Assembly: GCA_002179805.1 (NCBI GenBank)
Contig: NAVB01000155.1
Coordinates: 1 to 64,000, forward strand
Length of the DNA stretch: 64,000 nucleotides
Source of the DNA: Acanthamoeba lenticulata
Lineage: Eukaryota > Discosea > Longamoebia > Acanthamoebidae
Direction: 5' to 3'
The position numbers and the translations under genes are program-made. Positions 31,605-42,417 of this stretch are shown here, piece by piece (the first letter of the stretch is position 1; each line of letters opens with the position of its first letter). The notes below the pieces were generated by a model. The model did no database searches. It worked only from the letters and a program-made list of their open reading frames with translations, and was not told where the DNA came from.

Positions 31605-34351
31605 ATGGCTCTCTCTTCTTCGCTGCCCCAGCACAAGGCCAATGCGCCTTTGAACGCAGCATTCGCCGCCGCAGACAAGGCTCGAGACAGCCAGCTGCTC
31701 CCGCTGGACGACGACTACCGCAAGCCCTTCCTGCAGCTCTTCATCCTCATCAACAGCCTCGGCTCCTCCGGGCTCGGCCTCATTCAGCTCCTCATCGAGG
31801 GCTTCTCGTGCTCGGCCATGGCCTCGGTCCTGCTCGGCTTCATTACCGCGGCGCTTCTCTACATGTCGATGCCCTCGTTGTCCAAGCCCCAAAGGTCTCA
31901 AACGGGCGGCATCGACCTTTACGTCGGCCTCTATGCTTATTGCTGCATTCTCGATGTAGTGCTCGTCGTCGTCGTCTTAACCGACGGCGAAGAGCGCGAC
32001 GTGTTCATGTGGTTCCTGGCCATCCCGTTCCTCTTCCTGCACGCTCGCGGCGTCAAGTCGTGCGTGATCGCCCTCGTGGTGATCTGCGTGCAAACAACCA
32101 TCCTGCGCTGCCTTCGCCAACACTACCAGTGGTCGGCCCTGAGCACGCCCAACGCGTTCCGCCACACGGTCCTCGGTTCGTTCTCCACATTTTATAAGAA
32201 TAAATAAATAAATAAAAAATAGAATTAGAATATTTTCTAAAGATTTTATAATTATTAGTATTATAAGGTCTAACAAAAACAAATTAAACAAACAGGCCAG
32301 GCGTATTGCGATATCCTCTTGTGGATTTTGCTGACCACCTTGTCGGCCTGCCACTTCCACGCGCGGGTGAAAGTCACAGAGCAGCTTCGCAGTGCGCTGC
32401 GCGAGAAAGAGGCCATCAACGCCGAGCTGCGACGTGCCACGCAGGCCAAGTCAGATTTCTTGGCCAACATGAGCCACGGTGCGTGCGTGCGCGCCCTTTT
32501 GGGTTTTCGAAAAGGGTCACATCACTGATGCCTCGTCTTTGCGCGCAGAGCTGCGAACGCCCATGCATGGCATCATCGCCATGTGTAGAGAGCTGCAGGA
32601 CTCGATGACGTCTAGCGCCAGCTCGCCCAACAACGAGGCCATCGACATCATCTCGAGTGCGTACTTCCTCTCTTGTTCTGGTCAGTTTGCCATCTTGGCT
32701 CACTCTATCCCTTTCTTTCAGCCTGTGCGGAGCACTTGCTGTCGCTGGTGAGCGATATCCTCGACTTTGAGCGCATCGAGTCCAACCAACTGCAACTCGA
32801 GGCCATCCCGTTCTCCATCGTGAACGAGGCGCGCAAGGCTGTCCACTTGCTCCAGATCACCGCCGGTACGCCTCTGCCTGACTCTAGAGGCAAAAAAAAA
32901 AAAAAAAACTGGAGTTTGCCCACTTGCTCTTGTGCTGGTTTTGCTGACACAGGGCTCTTGTCCCTCTCTCTCTCTCTCTCATCATCATCAGACAAGAAGC
33001 AGATCCACCTGGCCTTGCACCAGGAAGTTGCCCACCCGCTGCACCTGGGCGACCCTCTCAGGTTCATTAATACCGACCAATCACAAAGGACAGAAAGAAA
33101 GATCAGGCCTGACTTTATTCCGCGGAGTTCGTGCATACATGTGTACAGGTTCAGGCAGATCTTGTTCAACCTCCTGAGTAACGCCATCAAGTTTACGCCC
33201 ACGGGCGGGTCGGTAACCCTGGCGATCCACAACGACTCGAGTTCCCCGCAGGAGGTGATTGCCGCTGTGACCGACACCGGAATCGGCATCAAGCAGGAGA
33301 ACCTCAAGCTGCTGTTTGCGGTACGACAGCGCCTTCATGCGCGCGTGCGTGTGCGTGTGCAAGCCGGCGACGATGCTTATCGTCACCACCACCGTCATGG
33401 GACCAGCCCTTCTCGCAGCTGGACAGCTCCATCTGCCGCAAGTTTGGAGGGTCAGGCCTCGGTCTGGCCATTAGCCGCCAGCTGAGCCGAGCCATGGGCG
33501 GCTCCATCGAGTGCGAGAGCGAGCCAGGCCACGGCTCGACCTTCACGTACGTGTTTGTCTTCTGCTTTTTTGCTGTTGTCATTTTACTGCATTCTCACCA
33601 CCGGCGTCCTCCTCTTCAGTTGTCGGCTGCTCCTACCGGTCGTGTCAAACGAGGACCAACCGCTCGAAACGGTCGGCCTTCCAGAGGAAGACGAGCCGGC
33701 CCGCCTCGGGCTCAATGTTTTGCTGGTCGAAGACAACTTGATCAACCAAAAAGTGGGCCTGCGCATGCTGACCTCGCTCGGGTGCCAGACGACGGTACGC
33801 GCTGAACCCTGTTCCTGAAGAACACTCGTCGTTGAACAACAACCGCCAACATGTTCATATGCACAGGTGGTGAACAATGGCCGAGAGTGCCTCGATCTCC
33901 TGGCCGAGCACCAGGGCGATCCATTTGACGTGGTGTTGATGGACTGCCAGATGCCTGGTGCGTTTGTGCTTCTACGGAAAAACGTTGATCACAAGTTGAT
34001 GCCTTTCTGCGATCTTCTCACATGTGTGTGCGTGGTGGGCGCCCATCAGTCATGGACGGGTTCGAGGCCACACAGCAGATTCGCAAGAAGGAGCAAGATG
34101 GTGGCACCGACGGTGGAGAGATGGTCATCGTGGCGCTCACCGCGTCGGCAACCAAGGAGTACGCCAAGCGCTGCCGGGAGGCGGGCATGTCCGACGTGCT
34201 GTTCAAGCCGCTACGACGGGAAGACCTGGCGTGCACGTTGCGCAAGTGGCATCGCGGCCTCGCCAAACAGTCTCCCGCCAATGATGAAAACGGCCCTCTT
34301 CCACCCCCGGAAGCTCGAGATGTCCTGCCCGCGCAAGGTCATGTGTGCTGA
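31605..34351 (+). CDS. Membrane-bound hybrid sensor histidine kinase
   Basis: The ten exons are 31605-32175, 32296-32478, 32549-32656, 32722-32865, 32992-33061, 33149-33320, 33407-33546, 33620-33794, 33867-33957 and 34050-34351; all phases close, giving 651 residues. About six membrane helices fill residues 40-210. A helical linker leads to HisKA with [13 protein letters not shown] (phospho-acceptor His), the HATPase domain with [15 protein letters not shown] (N box), VTDTGIGI (G1) and [10 protein letters not shown] (G2), and a C-terminal receiver with [15 protein letters not shown] (phospho-acceptor Asp), ALTAS and FKPL (Lys). All catalytic residues are present. It is a complete phosphorelay sensor, as in other Amoebozoa. 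The signal is unknown because there is no separate sensor domain. Confidence 0.95.
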
Positions 34352-34433
34352 GTCGAGAGTCGAGCAGCGCTTTGACTTGACTTTATTTATTGATTGGTTT
34401 TTTCAAATCCTGTAGTCCTACACCAGAAGGCGT

Positions 34434-35267
34434 CTATTCGTTGACTTTATTCAACGGGGGCTGCGGGGTTGGGGGCCGGCCACCAGCAAGGATGAAACGG
34501 AAGAGGCCGGAGCCAAGGAGCAGGTGGTAAAGGCTGAACATGATCGCACACGTGGTGGTGATGAGCCTGGAAGGAAGAGGCTGGTAGGAGCTCCAGGCCT
34601 CGACCAGGAGGTGATAGCCGAGCAGGGAGAGGTAGCCCAGCCTCAGGATCACGAAACCGATAAAATGCAACACCAATAGCGGGAGAAGCAGCCTGGACTC
34701 TTGCCACGGGGTCTTGGGCACCACCTTACTGAACATGAGGTCAATGGCGCCGGAGCCGAGCAGGATAGCGAAGCATTGGGCCATGATGTTCCAGTCGTAG
34801 CCAAACAGGGCGCTCGCCACCTCCATCAGGAGAGCCACGCCGTGGTGCAGGTACAGCGGCAAGCCCTGCATGCCGGTAAATCCCGCTAAAATCATAAAAT
34901 GACAGAGAAATTTTAAAAAAAACAAAAACAAAAAACAAAAGGTCAGTACTGATTGGTGGGTGATCAGGCACACACGATGAAGCTCACCTCCAAAGGCGGC
35001 GAGCAGCGAGTCGCTGATGTCAAATCCAGCTTCCCAGAAGAAGCCCCAGACAAAGAGCAGCGAGTCATCTCGGACCAAAGCGAGCAGGAACAGACCCGCG
35101 GCCACGGCGTGGTGGAAGACACACGCCAGCCGGCCGCACATCTTGTCGCGCTCGTCGGCGGGCAAGGCTGCCCACCATGTTGCCCCAGTTGCACGACACG
35201 CCACGCGCAGCACGAGCCCCACCACCAGCTTGACCACTTGCAACGCCAGACCTGGAAAGATGATCAT
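34434..35267 (-). CDS. Multi-pass membrane protein, TLC-domain-like
   Basis: The exons are 35267-34988 and 34885-34434, giving 243 residues. Six or seven hydrophobic helices are visible. FHHAVAAGLFLLALV and LYLHHGVALLMEVAS carry paired His in or next to helices, the pattern of TLC-domain proteins (TRAM/LAG1/CLN8), which act in ER lipid metabolism or sensing. The C-terminus is short and polar. The frame also reads open through the intron, but the GTGAGC...TTTTAG pair gives the shorter and more family-like protein. The assignment rests on the pattern of helices and His pairs, so it is moderate. Confidence 0.6.
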   Translation of the reverse strand: MIIFPGLALQVVKLVVGLVLRVACRATGATWWAALPADERDKMCGRLACVFHHAVAAGLFLLALVRDDSLLFVWGFFWEAGFDISDSLLAAFGGELHRVCLITHQSVLTFCFLFLFFLKFLCHFMILAGFTGMQGLPLYLHHGVALLMEVASALFGYDWNIMAQCFAILLGSGAIDLMFSKVVPKTPWQESRLLLPLLVLHFIGFVILRLGYLSLLGYHLLVEAWSSYQPLPSRLITTTCAIMFSLYHLLLGSGLFRFILAGGRPPTPQPPLNKVNE

Positions 35268-35615
35268 CAGAGAAGGTCAACAGTAGAGGGCGATAAAATC
35301 CACACGGCCATCTATATACCAACGCACAGAGTGGCAGAAGCCAACGCGACCAAAAGGCTAGTGGGGGTCTGTGAGCCCGAGTTGAATGGAGACTCCCTAA
35401 AGTGTGGCATTTGTTGAATGTAAAAGCACAACTGGTTTCTGTTGTCAAATGCGTGGAGGTGCAGGGAACTGAAGAGAAGAAGAAATGGAGAAACGCAGGG
35501 CGATCTTCTGCAGATAAATCATGATCACAAATTAACATCATAGATATGTCTAAAAAGAAACCAATAAGAAGCGTGCTGCCTCCGGTAATAACCCCTTGGT
35601 GGGTCGGACATTGAT
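35268..35615. other. Intergenic stretch between two minus-strand genes
   Basis: It contains the promoter of the TLC-like gene, with the TATA-like element listed separately, and the 3' end region of the F-box/Rab gene. No supported gene was seen. Open frames here lack family signatures. Confidence 0.45.
35313..35318 (-). promoter_or_regulatory. TATA-like element of the TLC-like gene
   Basis: TATATA lies about 45 bases before the start codon at 35267 on the minus strand. The distance fits a core promoter with a very short 5' UTR. An ATG only 3 bases downstream of the box is too close to be used. Confidence 0.5.
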
Positions 35616-37085
35616 TTATTGAAGGCAGCAAGCACTGTAGTCCGACACCATAAACAAGCGGCGCCAGGAAGGGATGGAAAACGCCTTGGCTTCCTCCTTG
35701 ACGTGAGCCACGGCCTTGGACAGCGCTCGTGAGAGGATGCTTGGGCCAAAGCGCGCCAGACGAGCATCCACGGAAGCTTCTGCGGGCACATAGGCGGGTG
35801 GGTCCCATACGGGCCTGGGCGTTCTCCCAGCCAGTACGCGCGACACCAGGACATGAAGGGCTTCGCGCACGCCTTTGCCCGTCTTGGCCGAGCACTCGGC
35901 GAACAGCGCGCCGAGCTCTCTCGACAGCTCGAAACCTTCGTCATGCGCGACGGCGCGATGCTCTGCAAGATCGGCCTTGCAGCCGACGACCAGCACTTGG
36001 CAGGAGTCGGGAGCCAACCTCACGGCCTCGTTGACCCAATGCTTCACTTGGTCGAACGAGTCGCGGTTGGTGATGTCATAGGCCACGACCACGCCATTGG
36101 CCCCGGCGTAGAAGGAAGGGTGGAGGGTCAACCAGGTCTCATGTCCAGCCGAGTCCTGTCCACCACCCCACAAGCCCATCACATGCGCTTCTACATTAAT
36201 GACAGGCTGCTTCTCGTGCGGCTGAAGGGAGGCAGTGCGTGCCCAGAGTTGCAGCTGGAGCACCAACAAACACAAGCTCAGTCAATTAATTGGTTGTGAA
36301 GAGAGCAACACGCACTTGAGTCTTGGTCCAGCGTACCGGAACAGGTTCGCCGCAGTGGTCATACGTGCTGAACTTGGCCACAAAGTCGTCGTGGCTGATG
36401 GTTGGATCGATGCAACCATGAAACGTGTTGTTGCTGTAGCGCTGCAGCATAGACGACTTGCCCGCCCCGCTGCGTGCCCAGAGAGTCATGTTAGCACAAG
36501 TGCAGCATCCAGCCGATGGATGAGGCAATGCAAGTTTACAAGTTTCCTGAGAAGCGAATCCGTAAGCCTCGCAGTTCCACAACGGGAGGAGGAGAGCTTG
36601 ATGATGAGCTGGCGGAGAGCTTGGTGTGATGATAGTGGGCAATCGTGGCACGAAGCCAAGTCATGTATGCAGCCTTCCATCCTCCCGCCCTACACGGCAA
36701 GGGGAAGGACAAGGCTGGTGAGCAGCTTTCTGGTTATGCAGCAGTCTGGAAGACGCACGTAGGCACGAGGTAGACCACCCAGGAGAAGTTGCCCAACGGA
36801 CGCCACAGGTTGTCATCACGGCTCAGGGCTGCCAACGTACGGCACGTCTGCACGATTGTCAGCCCCAAGGCTGCTCTGATCAGCACATCAAGCTTAGTCA
36901 TTGGCGAACCTGAGAAACAGCGCACAAGTCCTCAGCTGTAGTGAGGAACGACAGCACTTGCAGCACTACCTCCTGCCCCAACAACAAGGGAAAGAAAGGT
37001 TAGCTTGGCGCATGTCGCACCACTTCGTAGAAGAGTATGCAACCGTGGGAAGGCCACACAAGCTTGGGCGCCCCTTCTTGTCCAT
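35616..37085 (-). CDS. F-box/Rab-like small GTPase fusion protein
   Basis: The exons are 37085-37044, 36972-36910, 36847-36759, 36689-36540, 36469-36316, 36254-36243 and 36155-35616; phases close, giving 349 residues. The N-terminal F-box is CGLPT-EVVLQVLSFLTTAEDL-CAVSQ-TCRTLAALSRDDNLWRPLG, followed by WKAAYMTWLRATIAHY. The GTPase then starts LRIRFSGNF-GAGKSSMLQRY (P-loop GxxxxGKS), DPTISHDDF (switch I Thr), LQLW-DSAGHETW (DxxG), FYAGANGVVVAYDITNRDSF, VVGCKADL (NKxD variant, CKAD) and ECSAKTGKGV. The C-terminus SACCLQ could be prenylated. The last intron has a GC donor (TGG|GCACGC) and leaves a 12-base exon. If it is not removed, 29 extra residues remain in frame. It could link ubiquitin ligation to a vesicle GTPase, which is inference. 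Confidence 0.85.
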
Positions 37086-37216
37086 GGACGTGCTTGATGA
37101 TTTAAAAACAAGCATAGTATAATTGTTCTCTTCGCTTTCCAGTCACCTGAAGTGAAAACTAAGCTTTTTTTTGTGCATTTATTGAATTTGAATTTTTTTT
37201 TTGTTTTTTTGTTTTT

Positions 37217-38655
37217 TCACTGCGCGATGTACTTGTGCGGCTCGTGTGTGAGCGCGTTGACAATCCGCGCATGGCACAGCTCGAGCTCTTCCGCTCGCTT
37301 GTCGGCTTGCATGGCCTCGCGCACCATGGCCAGCAGCAGCACCTGGTCCACCGGCTTGTGTTGTTGCTGTTGCTCCACGCCCTCCTGCTTGACCGGCTGG
37401 AGCTGTGCTGTAGGCTGAATCTGGAGGGGCGGTGGTGGCGGATACACGAGAGCCTGTTGTTGTTGTTGTAGATTCTGCTGCTGCTGTGGTTGGTAGTATT
37501 GCTGCTGCTGCTGCTGTTGTTGTTGGGGTTGAACATCAAACGCGCCCTGATGGGAGCTTGCCAGTTGCTGCAGCTGCTGCGGCGTCAGCCGCGGGTAGTT
37601 GGCCACCTGCACAGACGTGTTAGTCCAACCCAAGTCGTGACCATCATCAGTGCCGACACGATTCCCGTACGCTGGGCGGCAGAGCGAGGTTGTGGCTTTG
37701 GCTTTGGCTCTGGTGCTGTGCATACTTTTGAAGGAGCTCGAGTTCCTGCTTCTTGCCGCGCGTCATGGGGCCCTTCACCTCGGCGGTTTCCTGTACATCA
37801 CCATCAGTTGAAAATACTCATCACCATCGTCAGCACCAGCAACAACGTGGCGTCCTTGATGGTACCTGCTCTTGTTGTTTTCGCTTCCGCGTCGATCCGG
37901 CGTTCTCGTCATAAACCCATCCTACTGGAGCGAGTCGAAACACAAACACCTTCTTGTCCTGCTCTTCGTTGACATCAACCCCCTGCAGCTCGACCTCGCT
38001 GTGGACCACAGGCCCCAAAATTGTTTACATGAACAGGCACCAGAGAGTCAGGCTACAGTAACGTGCAGCCTGCAGGGCTGGAGAGCGTACCCCTCGTACT
38101 GAGCCGTGCCCGCGACACGCTCGAGAAGGGTGAAGAGGAGGATGCGCTTGCCCTTGCTTGTACTCTCACGAAGTGCCTTATTGCCGCCCTTCCACTCCAT
38201 GTCGCCGGTCTTGCTCTCAGCCGTGTAGTAGAGGACGTTGTTGGCCCAGTGGGCGTTGGCTTCTTTACGCAGCCGCACGAAGAGGAAGATGAACGGCACG
38301 TTGTCGCGTGGTGTGGCCACTGCCCCCTTTCGCTGTGCGCCGAACCTGTCGTGGATGTCGAGCCGCGAGTACTGCTGCCCGGCCACGAAGTAGGCCAATG
38401 GATCTTCCGTTTGTGCTGTACTCAGTGCAAGTCAGAGGCTGCCGTATGATTGACAATGTGGGGAGGCATACGAGCTTCTGCGGGAGAGGGTGAGGCGACA
38501 GCGGTCGGAAGTGGTGGTTGTTGATAGGCGTAGTGAAATGTGATGTTCTTGCCGAGCTGGTAAGCACTTGCCGGTTGCTGTGGCGCGCTTCCACCGGCAG
38601 ACTCCGCAGCTGCCGGCCCGGTGTAGACATGCGGGTTGTTAATCCCTCGATCCAT
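37217..38655 (-). CDS. SRA-like (ScoMcrA-type) domain protein with polyQ tail
   Basis: The exons are 38655-38472, 38415-38091, 37998-37866, 37790-37671 and 37606-37217; all phases close, giving 383 residues. The central domain has YSRLDIHDRFGAQRKGAVAT, NVPFIFLFV, LYYTAESKTGDMEWKGGNKA, GKRILLFTLLE and KVFVFRLAPV. This order of Y-x-R-x-x-I-H-x-x-F/Y-G-G-Q-R, a T-G-E-x-x-G-D-M strand, G-N-x-A and an L-F strand is that of SRA-like readers of modified DNA fused to HNH nucleases in bacteria. No HNH nuclease was seen here. The C-terminal part is Gln-rich with a final helix (QVLLLAMVREAMQADKRAEE). It may bind modified DNA in the nucleus, which is inference. Confidence 0.7.
37470..37535 (-). repeat. 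CAG/CAA glutamine-coding repeat
   Basis: Interrupted CAG/CAA codons on the minus strand code polyglutamine tracts in the C-terminal part of the SRA-like protein. Length variation between strains is likely. Confidence 0.7.
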
Positions 38656-38740
38656 CTTCAATCTTGTCTTGTTGCTTTTTCTTTACCTTTTTTTTTGTAT
38701 TTCATTATTATTTGGCGCCAAAAGTACTACAAGAACTACT

Positions 38741-41650
38741 TCATGCCCCCAGTTTACGTCGAGGAGCGCCCTTGGGCTTGACGCGGCTCCCCGTGTCCTC
38801 AAGCTCGCGTAAATCCTTGATCAATCGCTTGACTCCCCACGAGCCGTAGTACTCCCACGCATCGATGCCACGCCAGTGGGCATGGGCAAGCTGCAGCTCG
38901 GCCTCCGCCTCCTCACTTGGGTTCGACAACGTTCGTGCTCGCGAGCGCTGGCGTTCCTCTTCTTCGCTCCTCCACGCCAAAAGCACGCCGTAGAAGAAGT
39001 ACTCGTTGACCTCGCGCGCAAACTGGACCTTGTCCGTGATCTGCCTCAGGCGCGCGTAGATGCTCTCGACTTCGGTGATGAACGTTGCGTAGCGCTTCTC
39101 CACCTTCTCGAACGTCGCGCGCCACTCGGGATAGGCCTCAAGGAACTCAGCGCTGTCGTAGGAGCTCTGTGCCAAGTGGAGCTCTTCCTCGTCTTTTCCT
39201 TCTTCGTCCCCACTTGTACTTTCAGGGATGAGGCGGGCGATGCGGCGGCGGCCACGACGTATGATCTCGAGGAGGTAGCGTTCGTTTGTGTTGGCATCGC
39301 CAAACCAGTCGAGTAAAGAGAGCGCCGCCCACTGAGGCGCCCGCACCCGAAGCCTGTTCCAGTTGGCGTCGCACAGGACGACGCCTTCGCGCTCAAGCGG
39401 ATTCCACCGTCCGAGCGTGCGCACCATCCGCGTCAGCGTCTCGTCGACTTCCTCTCGGCCGGCCTGCTTGTTCCTGCGGCGCTCGCGCTTACGAAGGTCC
39501 TCCCAGCTGACGGCCCCGAGCAGCTCGGGCCAGTCCAGCTCGCGCGCGGCCTCCCAGCTGTAGCGGGCGGCCACCGCGCTCGGGTCGAGCTCCTTCAACG
39601 TGCGCATGTCCCGCACGCCGTGGAGAACGATGCGGTCGCTGTCGCCGGGCCATCGGCGGACGGTGAGCTTCTGCCTCGGGGTCATGACCTCAAACGCAAA
39701 GCAGAGATGGACGCCATTTCCGTCATCACCGTCGGCATCAGCGCCCCGCGAGCCTGGCAGCGCATAGCCCAGCCCGCGCCACGCCTCCCAAAAGAGCTGC
39801 TCGAACGAGCAAGCCGGGGCGTCGGCCTGGTGGGCCTCCTCGCCTCGCTGCTTGACGCGCAGCTCCTCCTCGGCCTGGTGGGCGCGCTTGGCCTGCTCCT
39901 CGGCCTCGTCGTTCAACGTGATCGATGTGAGCCAGTCCTTGAAGGTCCGCTTGGAGAGGGACAGCTCGGGGACGACGGACTCGCTGGCGTCGGGCGTCAA
40001 CGCCGAGGTGACCCGCCACGCGCCTGCGTAGTGGTAGAGCAGCGCCAGCTTGCCGTCGAGCTTCTCAAACACTCGCATGGTGGGCTTGTCCCAGCAAAAG
40101 CCGTTCGGCTTGGCGGCAGTCGCAAGGCGAGTAAAGTCGATGGTGAGCGTGAAGGGATCGATCAGGTAGTCCATCTTGGTGTGGCCCAGCGCCACCGCGC
40201 GCCACTGCGGCTCGGCTCGATGGCCTTTGGCTTCGTCGTTACGGTCGTCGTCGTCGCGGGTGATGAGCATTGAATTGGTGCACTCGCGCACGATCGGGTG
40301 GTCGGCAGGCGACGTGGCCGGGTTGGGCGCCAGATGGAGCAGCGTCGGGAAGGCCGGGTGGGGCGTGACCCCGATGGCCAAGTCGGTCACCAGCGACTGG
40401 ATGCCCCTTCGCCGGACGTATTCGAGCGTCAGCAGGCCTCTTGTGCCGGTGGTCGCGTCATCGCCGGCGGCCTGGCCCTGGTCGGACGATGCGACGTCGC
40501 TCGACGGCCCACCAGCCTTGGCCCCGTCGTTCATCGAGAGGCCCGGGCCATAGCCTAGAACACGAGAAGAGAACAGGCCAGACAAGCAAGCTCGTGAGAG
40601 CGAGCGGGCATCGCAGGCGCGCAGGACCGAAGGTACCGTGCTTGAGCTTGTGCATCATGGTCTGGTAGAGCGGCTTGTACACGCGCTCGTAGTCGTCCCA
40701 CTCCTCCGACGGGTTGGTCATGATCTGGTTCGCGCCGCAGCTGCTGTCAGCGTTTATCAACGACCGCCGTTGAGCAAGACCCCGTGGGAGGGAGAGAGCA
40801 GTACATCGCGCCAATAGTCGTTGCCAGCCGAGTAGTCCGTGATCGTCCCGCTGTCGGCCAGCTGCAGGGCTGGGAGAGAAGACAAAGAAGTCAGGTGAGC
40901 TCATTTTCGGTTTGCTTGAAGGAGAGCGGCAGCGTTACCATAGTGCAGGTAGCGAAGCCCATGCACAATGTTCTTCTTCGACTTGCGCGTGTCGCCCTCA
41001 AACCACAACCGCTGCAATTTGTGTAGAATAAGAGTCAACACGAGCATGAAACAACACATCGATAGAAGAAGAGCGTACCTTGGCCTTTGCCAGGTTATGG
41101 GAGGAGTCCATGAGGACAGCCTTCTGAAGGGCCGGCACGCGCAGGATTTCACGCATGGCGGGGAGCGGCCATCGCTCAAGCCACACGCACTCGCGCGGCA
41201 TGCAGACACACATGAGGCTGTTGATCATGTTGCGCTCCAACTGCATCACGTCGTCATCAGGCGCTGTTCACCATCGTGTGACCAAGTCAAAGAGGAGGGC
41301 AGCGGTACCAGGCCGCGGAAGAACTGGACGTGGTAGAGGTTGAGCGTGACCTCCAGCTTGCTGCTGGCTGTCCCGGCAGCCTGCGCGTCGGGCTGGGTGA
41401 GGTGGCGAGTGTCCTCGTACTGCTTGGCGCCATGAAAGTAGTCGCCCTCAACGATGCAGATGAGGTCGTAGTCTGCGTCGGGGGTGGCCACCCCGTAGAG
41501 GCGCGAACCAAACAGGTACACGTTCAGCAAATCCTCTCGCTTGTACACGCCGTCGCTCGTAAAGACCTCGTACACGTGGGTCATCGCCACATCCACATCC
41601 ACGGAAATCAAGTCTCTGTTCAAGCCGCCTCTACTTGAAGAGGCCTCCAT
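38741..41650 (-). CDS. Nucleotidyltransferase/RNA ligase fusion
   Basis: The exons are 41650-41309, 41240-41079, 41011-40939, 40869-40805, 40724-40637 and 40554-38741; phases close, giving 847 residues. The N-terminal part is a nucleotidyltransferase: NVYLFGSRLYG then DADYDLICIV (GSxxYG...DxD metal site), followed by DTRKSKKNIVHGLRYLHYG. The C-terminal part is a T4 Rnl1-like RNA ligase: VFEKLDGKLALLYHY (motif I, K-x-D-G lysine), CFAFEVMTPRQKLTV (motif III, Glu), LEREGVVLCD (motif IV, EGVV), and a helical end. The motifs are intact, so both domains could be active. RNA end repair is the likely role, by analogy with Rnl1. The last codons are basic (KPKGAPRRKLGA). No transit peptide is clear. 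Confidence 0.82.
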
Positions 41651-41789
41651 TTTGTTACAGATTGCTTCTTGTTGTCTTCATATTTAAATACAAAAGCAAA
41701 AACAAGACAAAAAATAGTTCGGTGAATCTTGCCAGAGAAAAGTCCCAAATCTGGATTGTGTAATGGCTCCATTTTGTTGCACAAGATTC

Positions 41790-42296
41790 TCAAGCAGCAA
41801 TCTGCTTGGGGGCAGCTGAGGCAAGGGGGTTGCGGAGGACCACGATAACACTGTCCCCTCGCAGGAACATGTTCTTGATGAAGCGGTCCTTGTTGATGGG
41901 CTTGGCCTTCTTCTGGCCCTTGCCCTTCTTGGGCACCTCAGTCCACATCTCCTTCACGTTCTCCAGCACCATGTTGCAGTGACGATCAAAGGCCTTGACA
42001 CGTCCCAGCAGCTTCTTGTTATTGCGCACGTTGATAAGGACCTGCGAGTTGGTCTTCACCGACTCGGCCAGCAGCGAAAGAGGGCCAGAGTTGAAATCCT
42101 CCTCCTCTGTCTTCTCAGGCTTATCCGGGCTGCACACCGGCAAAGCAAAATGAATCAAAATGATCAGCATGGATGGGGGCTGCAAATGGTGAAATATGCA
42201 AAAGATAATCATCAACAAAGCGAAATCAACTCAAATCATAACACAGCGAAAGCATAAACGCAAGGCGCGAGAATGTGAGTGGACTTCGTACTTCAT
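41790..42296 (-). CDS. SNRPD2: Small nuclear ribonucleoprotein SmD2
   Basis: The exons are 42296-42292 (ATG AA) and 42129-41790, giving 114 residues. The sequence [44 protein letters not shown] and [20 protein letters not shown] is unmistakably SmD2, with both Sm motifs and the usual lysine-rich loop. It is a core spliceosomal protein loaded on snRNAs by the SMN complex. As in SmB, the first intron follows directly after the start codon (ATG AA|GTACGA). The gene starts 121 bases from the Gemin7-like gene on the opposite strand. Confidence 0.95.
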
Positions 42297-42417
42297 CGTG
42301 TTGTGCTGCGGCCTCGGGAGAGCTGAATGTGTGTCGATGTGTGGTCGGCACAAAAGAAAAAGAAGGGAAAAGTTAGCCACAAAGAAAGTGCGTAACGGCC
42401 TCGTTCGAGCGCTGTGG
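42297..42417. promoter_or_regulatory. Shared divergent promoter of SmD2 and Gemin7-like genes
   Basis: Only 121 bases separate the two start codons, so both promoters must overlap. The stretch has no TATA box. Its left part reads GCTGCGGCCTCGGGAGAGCTG. Confidence 0.65.
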
